DNA of 8,749 nt from Proteobacteria bacterium ST_bin16. GTDB taxonomy: Bacteria > Pseudomonadota > Gammaproteobacteria > Burkholderiales > Nitrosomonadaceae. Made by a program: the position numbers and the translations under genes. Where the stretch lies: contig MSXT01000027.1 of NCBI GenBank assembly GCA_002083595.1, positions 1 through 8,749 on the forward strand, written 5' to 3'. Of this stretch, positions 1 to 6,375 are shown in pieces. The notes under the pieces were generated by a model. That model had not been told where the DNA came from. It worked only from the letters and a program-made list of their open reading frames with translations, and made no database searches. The number at the start of each line of letters is the position of its first letter. Positions within the stretch are counted from its first letter, which is position 1.

Positions 1-357
1 CGGATAATTTTGCAAAGGTCTCATGGTATACGTCGAGTATTCGGTATGCCGTTCCCAGCGCAGGCGAAACTCGCCGCAATCCGCGCTGAAATCATTTTCG
101 TGCGCATTCGGCGGATCGATGCCGTAACGCGTGCATAACTCACCCACCAATTGACGTTCCTGATCGACCCGGTCGCGTTCCGACAACAAAACCAAATGCG
201 AAAGCTCAAACGGCGGCGCCAGCAACTCATACGCCACCGCGTTCAATTCGGCGTGCAGATCCTGCCGTTCCGCATATTCCGGAATCGCCAGTAATTTTTC
301 TTCGGCAAGCGCGCCTAGTTCAGTAGCAACGGATGACAACGAGGCAGGGGAATCCAT
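1..357 (-). CDS. DUF3422 family protein, N-terminal part (cut by the window edge)
   Basis: Reading the minus strand from an ATG at 357 gives 119 codons that stay open to the left edge. The translation starts MDSPASLSSV and contains a DLHAELNA segment (about residues 33-40), LSHLVLLS (52-59) and the hallmark RWERHTEYSTYT (100-111). This spacing and the WERHTE(F/Y)STYT block are typical of DUF3422, a family of predicted membrane-anchored proteins of unknown biochemical function, usually a little over 400 residues long. Only about the first quarter is therefore present, and the C-terminal part that would carry membrane segments is outside. No strong Shine-Dalgarno sequence precedes the ATG, so the exact start is less certain than the family. 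The gene is transcribed away from the NACHT gene. Confidence 0.85.
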   Translation of the reverse strand, partial: MDSPASLSSVATELGALAEEKLLAIPEYAERQDLHAELNAVAYELLAPPFELSHLVLLSERDRVDQERQLVGELCTRYGIDPPNAHENDFSADCGEFRLRWERHTEYSTYTMRPLQNYP

Positions 358-483
358 AACAATAGCCCGACTAAATATAACGAGCCTGTAGCATACCGAA
401 TTTTTATGACCCGCAAATGAATCTTTTGTGGAATGATTGCAGAGGAATGGGTTTACAGCAGCAAAAGCCGTACCGCGCGCCAT

Positions 484-515
484 AAAAAAAGATCAACGCT
501 CAAGGAACGTTGATC
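484..515 (-). terminator. Intrinsic terminator reading on the minus strand
   Basis: Read on the minus strand, GATCAACG (515-508), a 9-nt loop and CGTTGATC (498-491) form a perfect 8-bp stem. Seven T residues (490-484) follow it directly. This is the classic layout of a Rho-independent terminator, although the stem is only about half GC. No annotated gene ends just upstream of it on that strand: the region to its right holds the start of the oppositely oriented NACHT gene. It either ends a short unannotated transcript or works as an attenuator in the leader of the DUF3422 gene, whose start codon lies about 125 bp further on. Confidence 0.6.
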
Positions 516-546
516 GACTAACATTCAGGAAGATACTACGTACTAC
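484..546 (-). ncRNA. Candidate small RNA or attenuated leader
   Basis: The minus-strand terminator at 484-515 needs a transcript to terminate. About 40 nt upstream of its stem, the minus strand carries an extended -10-like element, TGC followed by TAGACT (561-553), without a good -35 box. A start about seven bases further would fall near 546 and give an RNA of roughly 60 nt ending in the U tract. The inference is from layout only. No known RNA family is recognised and no conserved secondary structure beyond the terminator stem is claimed. Alternatively the transcript could start further upstream or be the leader of the DUF3422 gene. Confidence 0.25.
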
Positions 547-621
547 GCAGCGAGTCTAGCACGGCAATTGTGAAGGTTTTGTGAGAACAAAAATGACGAT
601 GGCTGTGATCAATTGCCCGCG

Positions 622-649
622 TTTCCGTGTAAAAACCCTCCGGTATAGT
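622..649 (+). promoter_or_regulatory. Candidate promoter for the NACHT-KAP genes
   Basis: A TATAGT hexamer at 644-649 matches five of six positions of the sigma-70 -10 consensus and lies 32 bp before the NACHT start codon. The best-placed -35 candidate is TTTCCG at 622-627, with a 16-bp spacer, and it is a poor match. A better TTGCCC at 613-618 is too far away (25-bp spacer). Either the promoter is weak or it depends on an activator. Confidence 0.35.
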
Positions 650-672
650 AGAATTCCGCAAGCTTACTCACC

Positions 673-676
673 GGAG
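673..676 (+). promoter_or_regulatory. Ribosome binding site of the NACHT gene
   Basis: GGAG at 673-676 lies five bases before the ATG at 682. It supports this start over the next in-frame methionine (codon 29, in the GVMQVNR segment). Confidence 0.7.
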
Positions 677-681
677 ACAAC

Positions 682-3600
682 ATGCCATCCACCGCGCCTT
701 CAATCCTTGACCGCTATCTGGACAAAGTCATCCAGGACAACAAAGCCATCGATGCGCGCGGCGTCATGCAGGTAAACCGTATGATCGAACTGTCGATGGA
801 CGATGTATTTATCCATCTGACGGTGCGCATGAACCGCCCGGACAAACCGCAAACGCTACGCGACAGGCTCGAGCGGGAAAACTTTCCGGTTCGTGAATCA
901 ATACCGGAGGCAGCAGACATTCCCGGGCATTTCTACCTCGAACGCGTGGAAACCGAACAAGGCGTTCCCACCGGTGCACTCTGGCAACGCCATGCCGCCT
1001 GGGTGATCTTGGGCGATCCGGGCGCGGGCAAAACCACGTTGCTGAAGCACTTCGCATTGCAGGAAGCAACCGCCTGCAAAACCGATCCGGATTCGGGTTA
1101 TTTGCCGGTTCTCGTGCCGCTACGCTTGCTCGGCCAGAAGCTGGAAAATCATATGCACTGGCCGCTGGAGCAAGCCCTGCTGGATTATCTGGCGCAATAC
1201 GGCTTCAGCGAAATGGGTTTTACCGCTGAGCAGGAACGGCTGGAATTGCGCACGCAATTTGAAGCCTGGCTGTCGAATGGCCGCGTGCTGTGGTTGCTCG
1301 ACGGATTGGACGAGCAACGCGATCAGCACGTACAGAAACGCACCGTGCAAGCCATAGAAGCGCTACGTCAACACTACCCCGGCAATCGCTTCGTCGTCAC
1401 CTCGCGCATCGTCGGTTACGACGCCGCGCCACTCGGCGGCGGATTCAACACCGCCACGCTGGAACCGTTCAACGACGAACAAATGAATCAGTTTTTTCAG
1501 CGCTGGTGCTACGCGGTGGAAAAGAGCGAAGACATTGTGGACGACGAACACACGCGCAAACGCGCCGCTGACAAAGCCGCGCAATTGCTCGAGCAAATCA
1601 AACATAATCCCGGCATCCGCTTACTCGCCGCCAACCCGTTGCTGTGCACCATCATCGGACTGATCCAACGCCAGGGCGCGACGCTGCCGGAACTGCGCGT
1701 GGAGCTTTACAAACTGTGCATCGACACATTCATTTTCAACTGGGAAATGAAAAAGCGCCAGCGCAGCGATCAAACCGGCAGTCTGGATAAAGATCAGACG
1801 CAGGCGGTACTGGAAGAAATCGCGTTGCAACTGCACGAAAACTATCCGGAAAACCGTATCCCGCGCGAGCAACTGACCGGTATCGTCAGCCGGTTTCTGA
1901 CCTCGCAGCAAGGCATGGCGGGAAGCGAAGCAGAACACAAAGCAGGTCAACTGCTGAACCTGATCCGTGATGTCTCCGGCCTGCTGATCGACCGCGGCAA
2001 CGAAGAATACGGTTTTTTCCACCTGACTTTTCAGGAATACCTCGCCGCGCGCGCCATCACGCGCAAAAAACGCGACATCGACCGCTACCTGAGCCGTTAT
2101 TTGTTCGAACCACGCTGGCGCGAAGTGATCCGCCTGGCCGCTGCGCATGCGGGCACGAAAGACGAGGAATCTGGCAGCGAATTCATTGAGGCCATTCTGC
2201 GCCAGAAGCATCCGCGCGACGGCCTGATGCACTACACCTTCCGCTTCGCTTTTCTATGCCTGAAAGAAGCCAGAGTGGAATTGGAAACCTCCGACTGGAT
2301 GTTTCGTCAGTGGATTGAATATTCTTTAAAAGAAGAAACCACACAAAGCTTATTCCGGCAATTACTTAAACAACCGGGAGCAAAAATTCGTTATCAACCC
2401 GATACACTGCAAGTGCTGATTGACGCTCTTATGGATGAAGATCCTTTTGTTCGCTCAGATACAGCCTATGTTCTGGGGAAAATTGGCGATAAAGCCGCTG
2501 TCGATGCTCTAATGCTTACCCTCATGGATGAAAATTATTATGTTCGCTCACGTGCAGCCGTTGCGCTGGGAAAAATCGGTGATAAAACCGCTGTCGATGC
2601 TCTGATACCTACCCTCAAAGATAAAGATTCTTCTGTTTGCTCAAGTGCAATCTATGCCCTGGGGGAAATCGGCAATAAAGCCGCTATCGATACTCTGATG
2701 CTTGCTCTCAAAGATGAAAATTTCCATGTTCGCTCAAATGCAGCCAATGCGCTGGGAAAAATTGGCGATAAAGCCGCTGTTGATACTCTGATGCTTGCTC
2801 TCAAAGATGCAGATTACCTTGTTCGCTCATATGCAGCCGATGCGCTGAGTATCATCGGCAATAAAACCACTGTCGATACACTGATGCTCGCCCTCAAGGA
2901 TGAAGATTCTGATGTTCGCTCACGTGCAGCCGCTGCACTGGGGGTAATCGGCGATAAAGCCGCTGTCGATGCTCTAATACCCACCCTCAAAGATAAAGAT
3001 TCTTCTGTTCGCTCACGTGCAACTGATGCGCTGAGTAAAATCGGCGATAAAACCGCTATCGATGCTCTGATGCTTGCCCTCAGGGATGAAGGTTCCTATG
3101 TTCGCTCACGCGCAGCCGATGCACTGGGGGTAATCGGCGACAAAACTGCTGTCGATGCCCTCATTCTCGCCCTTAGTGATGAAGACTCGACTGTCCGCTC
3201 GCGTGCAGCCTACGCGCTGAGTAAAATCGGTGATAAAGCTGCTGTCGATGCTCTAATGCTTGCCCTCAGGGATGAAGATTACCGTATTCGCTCAAGTGCA
3301 ATCTATGCGCTGGGAGAAATCGGCGATACAGCCGCTATCAATGTACTGATCCTTGCCCTCAAGGACGAAAACTCTTCCGTTCGCTCAAATGCAGCCTATG
3401 CGCTGAGTAAAATCGACGATAAAGCTGCTACCGACACACTGATGTTTGCCCTTAAGGATGAAGATTCTAGCGTTCGCGCCAGTGCAGCCGATGCACTGGG
3501 AAAAATCGGTGACAAACCCGCTATCAATGCTCTGATACTTACTTTAAAGGATGAAAATGCTTCTGTTCGCTCAAGCGCAGTCGATGCGTTGGGAAAAATC

Positions 3601-3909
3601 GGCGATATAGCCGCTGTCGATCCACTGATCCATTCCTTTAAGGATGAGAATTCGGCTGTTCGCGAAACAGCAGCCAGGGCACTGGGAGAAATCGGCGATA
3701 AAGCCGCTGTCGATCCGCTGATCCATTGCCTTAAGGATGAAGATTCGATTGTTCGCCAAGCAGCAGCCGAGACACTGGGGAAAATCGGCGATAAAGCCGC
3801 TGTCGATCCGCTGATCCATTCCCTCAAGGATGAAGATTCGATTGTTCGCCAGACGGCACTACAAGCTATCGAAGAAATTGATTTGGGATACGCGCTATGT
3901 CCAGACTGA
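682..3909 (+). CDS. NACHT-domain NTPase with C-terminal HEAT-repeat array (bacterial NLR-like)
   Basis: The protein has 1075 residues. A short N-terminal segment (about 1-100), including VMQVNRMIELSMDDVFIHL, resembles the lead-in found in many bacterial NACHT proteins. The NTPase follows: Walker A GDPGAGKTT at 111-119, Walker B WLLDGLDE at 204-211 with the small-residue DGxDE form typical of NACHT, and a sensor-like FVVTSR at 237-242. The helical region ends with HLTFQEYLAA (about 447-456), another NACHT hallmark. From about residue 574 to the end there are 15 complete 31-residue HEAT/PBS-lyase-like repeats plus partial ones, consensus VRSxAAxALGKIGDK followed by xAVDxLxxALKDED. STAND NTPases of this type oligomerise after ligand binding and many bacterial ones are anti-phage sensors. 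The HEAT array would be the sensing or autoinhibitory part. No effector domain is recognisable at the N-terminus, and no signal peptide or membrane segment is seen, so it is probably cytoplasmic. The stop overlaps the KAP start by 13 bp, implying coupled translation. The anti-phage role is inferred. Confidence 0.93.
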   Translation: MPSTAPSILDRYLDKVIQDNKAIDARGVMQVNRMIELSMDDVFIHLTVRMNRPDKPQTLRDRLERENFPVRESIPEAADIPGHFYLERVETEQGVPTGALWQRHAAWVILGDPGAGKTTLLKHFALQEATACKTDPDSGYLPVLVPLRLLGQKLENHMHWPLEQALLDYLAQYGFSEMGFTAEQERLELRTQFEAWLSNGRVLWLLDGLDEQRDQHVQKRTVQAIEALRQHYPGNRFVVTSRIVGYDAAPLGGGFNTATLEPFNDEQMNQFFQRWCYAVEKSEDIVDDEHTRKRAADKAAQLLEQIKHNPGIRLLAANPLLCTIIGLIQRQGATLPELRVELYKLCIDTFIFNWEMKKRQRSDQTGSLDKDQTQAVLEEIALQLHENYPENRIPREQLTGIVSRFLTSQQGMAGSEAEHKAGQLLNLIRDVSGLLIDRGNEEYGFFHLTFQEYLAARAITRKKRDIDRYLSRYLFEPRWREVIRLAAAHAGTKDEESGSEFIEAILRQKHPRDGLMHYTFRFAFLCLKEARVELETSDWMFRQWIEYSLKEETTQSLFRQLLKQPGAKIRYQPDTLQVLIDALMDEDPFVRSDTAYVLGKIGDKAAVDALMLTLMDENYYVRSRAAVALGKIGDKTAVDALIPTLKDKDSSVCSSAIYALGEIGNKAAIDTLMLALKDENFHVRSNAANALGKIGDKAAVDTLMLALKDADYLVRSYAADALSIIGNKTTVDTLMLALKDEDSDVRSRAAAALGVIGDKAAVDALIPTLKDKDSSVRSRATDALSKIGDKTAIDALMLALRDEGSYVRSRAADALGVIGDKTAVDALILALSDEDSTVRSRAAYALSKIGDKAAVDALMLALRDEDYRIRSSAIYALGEIGDTAAINVLILALKDENSSVRSNAAYALSKIDDKAATDTLMFALKDEDSSVRASAADALGKIGDKPAINALILTLKDENASVRSSAVDALGKIGDIAAVDPLIHSFKDENSAVRETAARALGEIGDKAAVDPLIHCLKDEDSIVRQAAAETLGKIGDKAAVDPLIHSLKDEDSIVRQTALQAIEEIDLGYALCPD
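2401..3888 (+). repeat. 93-bp tandem repeat array encoding HEAT repeats
   Basis: The motif GTTCGC (Val-Arg) recurs exactly every 93 bp, at 2449, 2542, 2635 and on to 3844, with a few substitutions. There are 15 full units, a trailing partial unit, and a half unit before the first. The phase is never broken, so there are no indels within the array. Identity is visible at the DNA level, for example in the recurring segment coding for LGKIGDKAAVD, which points to recent tandem amplification. Units form subgroups: 6-7 resemble 8-9 as a two-unit pair. The ends of units 2 and 6 share the coding for LIPTLKDKDSS. Units 3 and 10 share SSAIYALGEIG. Units 13-15 share VDPLIH and use VRE or VRQ instead of VRS. 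Confidence 0.95.
3885..3899 (+). promoter_or_regulatory. 13-bp gene overlap with internal ribosome binding site
   Basis: The KAP start codon (3897-3899) lies inside the last codons of the NACHT gene, which stops at 3907-3909. A GGGA at 3885-3888, eight bases ahead of the ATG, can serve as Shine-Dalgarno sequence. No separate promoter is possible in such an overlap except inside the HEAT coding sequence, so the two proteins are probably made from one mRNA with coupled translation. Confidence 0.6.
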
Positions 3910-5609
3910 ACCTATTGGGCGATCAACCTGCCCGGATTGATTCCGATTGTCTATATTTCCAGCGTTATTTAACCGCTCTTGAAACGGCGGTGCTGAACCG
4001 CGATGATCATGCACCGTTCGTTACTGGCATCTTCGGCCAGTGGGGTAGCGGCAAGTCCACGTTGCTCGGTATGCTGGAGCACCGGCTCAGCGAGCTTAAC
4101 AAAGCTGCGAATGGTGAACCTAAATATATCATCGTTAAATTTTCCCCTTGGCTGTACAGCCAGGAAAAATCGTTGCTGTTGCCATTGCTGGTCTCATTGG
4201 CTAGAGAATCGAATCACTTTAAGGAGATAGTCAAAAAACTAACGAAAGCGGAGTTTCCAGGCAAATTGCTTAATGCTGCATCTGCTGCTATCGACACTGT
4301 AACCAGTGGTATTCCTTTGCTCTCATCCTTGAGCAATTTATTGGGCGATAAAAAAGACAACATTCTTTTTCAAGAAGAAATTGAATCCGCCATTAAAGAA
4401 ATAACTGACAAAAGCACATGCCTGGTTTTCCTCATCGACGACTTGGATCGCTGCCACGATCCGGTACAGATCGCCCATTTGCTCGAGCAAATCAAACTAT
4501 TTCTGCATCTCGACAGCTGTCTGTTTTTCATCGCCGCGGACCGCAAGCAGGTGGTGGATGCCATCGATAAAACTTTCCCCGGTTCCGGCGCGGCGTATCT
4601 GGAAAAATTCGTGCAACTGGCTTTCGATTTGCCGCCGCACCACAGCGAGGATTTGGTCCGGATGCTGCCATCCGCGGATGCGGAAACTTTGCGCGCTTAC
4701 CGGCCGCTGTGCGAGGTGCTCGGCAATAACCCGCGCAAGCTGAAATTGATCTGGAATGAAGCGGTACTGCGGATGGCGATCCTGAAGGAGGAATTGCACA
4801 CTAATCCGCAAACCAGACAACATACACCGGACTTGAACCTGTTGCTACGCTGGTTGTTGATCCGCAACCGGGGAGAATTGGCGAAAAATCCGTATCGTTA
4901 TCTGGAATTTGAGCAGCGCAAGAAAACCGCCACCCAAGAAGAACAACAAGAATTGCGAAAGGAGTTTTTCCGCATGTTGCAATTAGCGGATGACACAGGT
5001 CGATGGTACAGCGAGGAAGATCAGCGTTTGGCGGTCTTTTTATGGAACCGGCTCGATCAAGTTGGATTTCACCACCCGGCGATACTCACGCTATACGCCC
5101 GTGCCAGCGGCACCGACACGTTTTATTCGCGTAACCTGCTGGAAAATGCCTGTTTTTCGGGTGGTGACGAAGCGCACTTCAACGATCGTGATTTTAATTA
5201 TGCCGATCTGTCCGGCGGGCATTATCCCGGCGCAGTGTTCAACCGCTGCGATTTCACCGGTGCCGATTTGAGTCACAGCCGGTTAACCGGCGCGCGTTTC
5301 TCGGATTGCATTTTATCCGGCGTCCGTTTCGATCAAGCGGCGCTGGATAACGTGACCTGGGAGAATTGCAAAAGACTCAATGAAATCGATACGGAGCCGG
5401 TTTTGTATGAACAGATCATCGACGGCGCAGTGGCCACCTACCGGGAAGCTGCAGCGCCCAATCCGGACATCGGTCTCACCTTGATGAAAGCCTACAAAAC
5501 CATTTTGGACAAACACAAAGAAAACCAGTCGTTGACCGAGGCAATCGAGACTCGCCTGAACGGTAAAGGCTTGCAGCTCCGGGAAGAAATTTACCCGCAA
5601 CAAACTTAA
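3897..5609 (+). CDS. KAP-family P-loop NTPase with C-terminal pentapeptide repeats
   Basis: The protein has 570 residues. Walker A GQWGSGKST lies at 47-55 and the KAP-type Walker B FLIDDLDRC at 178-186, followed by a segment with FFIAADRKQVVDAI, all as in KAP P-loop NTPases (named for Kidins220/ARMS and PifA). Many KAP proteins carry two membrane helices between the Walker motifs. Here that region (about 121-150) is only moderately hydrophobic, so a soluble protein is more likely. After a helical middle part, 13 pentapeptide repeats run from about 426 to 490, with L or F at each central position (ADLSG, CDFTG, ADLSH, SRLTG and so on), predicting a right-handed beta-helix of about three turns. 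A helical tail of about 80 residues closes the protein. The partner NACHT gene overlaps its start. PifA, a family member, mediates phage exclusion, so a defence role is plausible but not shown by the sequence. Confidence 0.9.
   Translation: MSRLNLLGDQPARIDSDCLYFQRYLTALETAVLNRDDHAPFVTGIFGQWGSGKSTLLGMLEHRLSELNKAANGEPKYIIVKFSPWLYSQEKSLLLPLLVSLARESNHFKEIVKKLTKAEFPGKLLNAASAAIDTVTSGIPLLSSLSNLLGDKKDNILFQEEIESAIKEITDKSTCLVFLIDDLDRCHDPVQIAHLLEQIKLFLHLDSCLFFIAADRKQVVDAIDKTFPGSGAAYLEKFVQLAFDLPPHHSEDLVRMLPSADAETLRAYRPLCEVLGNNPRKLKLIWNEAVLRMAILKEELHTNPQTRQHTPDLNLLLRWLLIRNRGELAKNPYRYLEFEQRKKTATQEEQQELRKEFFRMLQLADDTGRWYSEEDQRLAVFLWNRLDQVGFHHPAILTLYARASGTDTFYSRNLLENACFSGGDEAHFNDRDFNYADLSGGHYPGAVFNRCDFTGADLSHSRLTGARFSDCILSGVRFDQAALDNVTWENCKRLNEIDTEPVLYEQIIDGAVATYREAAAPNPDIGLTLMKAYKTILDKHKENQSLTEAIETRLNGKGLQLREEIYPQQT
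5172..5366 (+). repeat. Pentapeptide-repeat segment of the KAP protein
   Basis: Thirteen consecutive five-residue units (protein residues 426-490) follow the A(D/N)LxX pattern, for example RDFNY, ADLSG, AVFNR, CDFTG, ADLSH, SRLTG, ARFSD, CILSG and VRFDQ. Unlike the HEAT array, the repeats are diverged at the DNA level, so this is an old protein repeat and not a recent DNA duplication. Such beta-helices usually serve as binding scaffolds. Confidence 0.8.
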
Positions 5610-5726
5610 CCTTTCCCCGATCAGTACAATTTTCACGGCGATCTGTGTATCATAAGCCCGAATATTTCCGGTCTTTGATGCATTCCGATTTTTATAACCG
5701 ATAAACCAGATCAATAAGGAAAAACG
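5610..5726 (+). other. Gap between the KAP gene and the membrane protein gene
   Basis: No convincing intrinsic terminator is visible: only a 3-bp CGG/CCG pairing precedes a short T run near 5690. A TATCAT hexamer (5648-5653) could be a -10 box but has no good -35 partner at standard spacing. Readthrough from the KAP gene is therefore possible, but so is a separate weak promoter. The AAGGAA at 5716-5721, five bases before the ATG, is a clear ribosome binding site for the next gene. Confidence 0.45.
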
Positions 5727-6260
5727 ATGGGCGCTATTTTCTTTTATATTTTTATCTATTTCATTGGATACTACGCTTCCAATGTGCTGAACATGGTGAC
5801 GGTCCGGCCGCTGGTCACCAACCGCTACATGGCAGCATTGGTGCCGGTTTACGGCTTTGCGTTTGGGCATGCCTACATGGTCGTCACCAAACCGCTGCCG
5901 GCAGGAGCGGACATCTCGATGGAATACGCGCTGCTGGTGTTCATCACGCTGCCGGTTGTGGTGGTAACCATGGGTGCGGCTTATTTCATGTGGAACAGTA
6001 AAGGGAAAGATGATCATGCGGATGGCGGCAGAGAGTCTGCCGGTGCTACAACTGCTGAAGCGACTGTTCCGGAGACTGCTGAACAAAAGGCTGAAGTTCA
6101 TCTTCATTTACATTCTCACACTCATTCGCACTCAAATTTCATCAACATTGCCACCGAAACCAGTAAACAAAAAACCGAAGATCAAGACGAAATCCTTGCA
6201 CCCACCGACAAACCTGCTGTTGCGGACACTGACAAAAGCAAAGACGGCAAGAACGTTTAA
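5727..6260 (+). CDS. Small membrane protein with histidine-rich tail, function unknown
   Basis: The protein has 177 residues. Three hydrophobic stretches are visible: about 4-22 (FFYIFIYFIGYY and following), 35-53, and 67-89 (including VFITLPVVVVTMG). They are followed by a long polar, probably cytoplasmic or periplasmic tail. The tail contains HLHLHSHTHSHS at 125-136, six histidines alternating with other residues, a pattern often seen in metal-binding stretches. The rest of the tail is rich in T, E, D and K and is likely disordered. I do not recognise a family. The start is supported by AAGGAA five bases upstream. It lies 117 bp after the KAP gene in the same direction and ends before a strong terminator, so it may be the last gene of the same transcription unit or an independent gene. 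Confidence 0.75.
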   Translation: MGAIFFYIFIYFIGYYASNVLNMVTVRPLVTNRYMAALVPVYGFAFGHAYMVVTKPLPAGADISMEYALLVFITLPVVVVTMGAAYFMWNSKGKDDHADGGRESAGATTAEATVPETAEQKAEVHLHLHSHTHSHSNFINIATETSKQKTEDQDEILAPTDKPAVADTDKSKDGKNV

Positions 6261-6300
6261 GGATCATCTTTCCCGGATTCTGCAGTTATCTTCCTCAATT

Positions 6301-6338
6301 AAAAACCCCCTCATGCTAAATGCCTGAGGGGGTTTTTT
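6301..6338. terminator. Strong bidirectional intrinsic terminator
   Basis: AAAAACCCCCTCA (6301-6313) pairs perfectly with TGAGGGGGTTTTT (6325-6337), a 13-bp stem with an 11-nt loop. The GC-rich core is flanked by A on one side and T on the other. On the plus strand it ends in T6 (6333-6338) and closes the membrane protein gene. On the minus strand the same structure ends in T5 (6305-6301) and closes the thioesterase gene. It sits exactly between two convergent genes. Confidence 0.95.
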
Positions 6339-6375
6339 ATCAAACCGTGCAACCGGAATTGGGTTAAATAGGACT

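Larger units (their letters stand above)
358..681. other. Divergent intergenic region between the DUF3422 and NACHT genes
   Basis: This 324-bp stretch separates two divergently transcribed genes and shows no convincing coding frame. One plus-strand frame opens at 581 but runs into the NACHT gene out of frame and resembles nothing. The region contains a minus-strand hairpin with a T tract (484-515), a direct repeat of the heptamer TACTACG (534-540 and 541-547), and a candidate plus-strand -10 box at 644-649. It should hold the promoters of both flanking genes. The minus-strand terminator lies inside it, so it may also hold a small RNA gene or a leader attenuator for the DUF3422 gene. Confidence 0.6.

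Noticed and set aside
1621..2232. 203-codon minus-strand open frame inside the NACHT gene
   Set aside because: It lies fully opposite a well-supported coding region with clear NACHT motifs, so it is an antisense shadow of a GC-rich gene.
3396..3827. Long minus-strand open frames opposite the HEAT array (143 and 82 codons)
   Set aside because: They mirror the 93-bp repeat of the sense gene, which keeps any stop-free antisense frame open unit after unit. They have no ribosome binding site and no independent similarity.
2401..3888. CRISPR array or satellite DNA as explanation of the regular repeats
   Set aside because: The 93-bp period is in frame, has no repeat-spacer structure, and encodes canonical HEAT repeats.
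5680..5700. Intrinsic terminator after the KAP gene
   Set aside because: Only three base pairs (CGG/CCG) can form before the short T run, too weak to call.
580..5726. Flanking direct repeats marking insertion of the NACHT-KAP block
   Set aside because: Only short shared words such as GATCAA were found on both sides. No tRNA, integrase or transposase is present, so no attachment site can be claimed.
5313..6107. 264-codon minus-strand open frame spanning the KAP end and the membrane protein gene
   Set aside because: It crosses two plus-strand genes with good ribosome binding sites and shows no recognisable motif.
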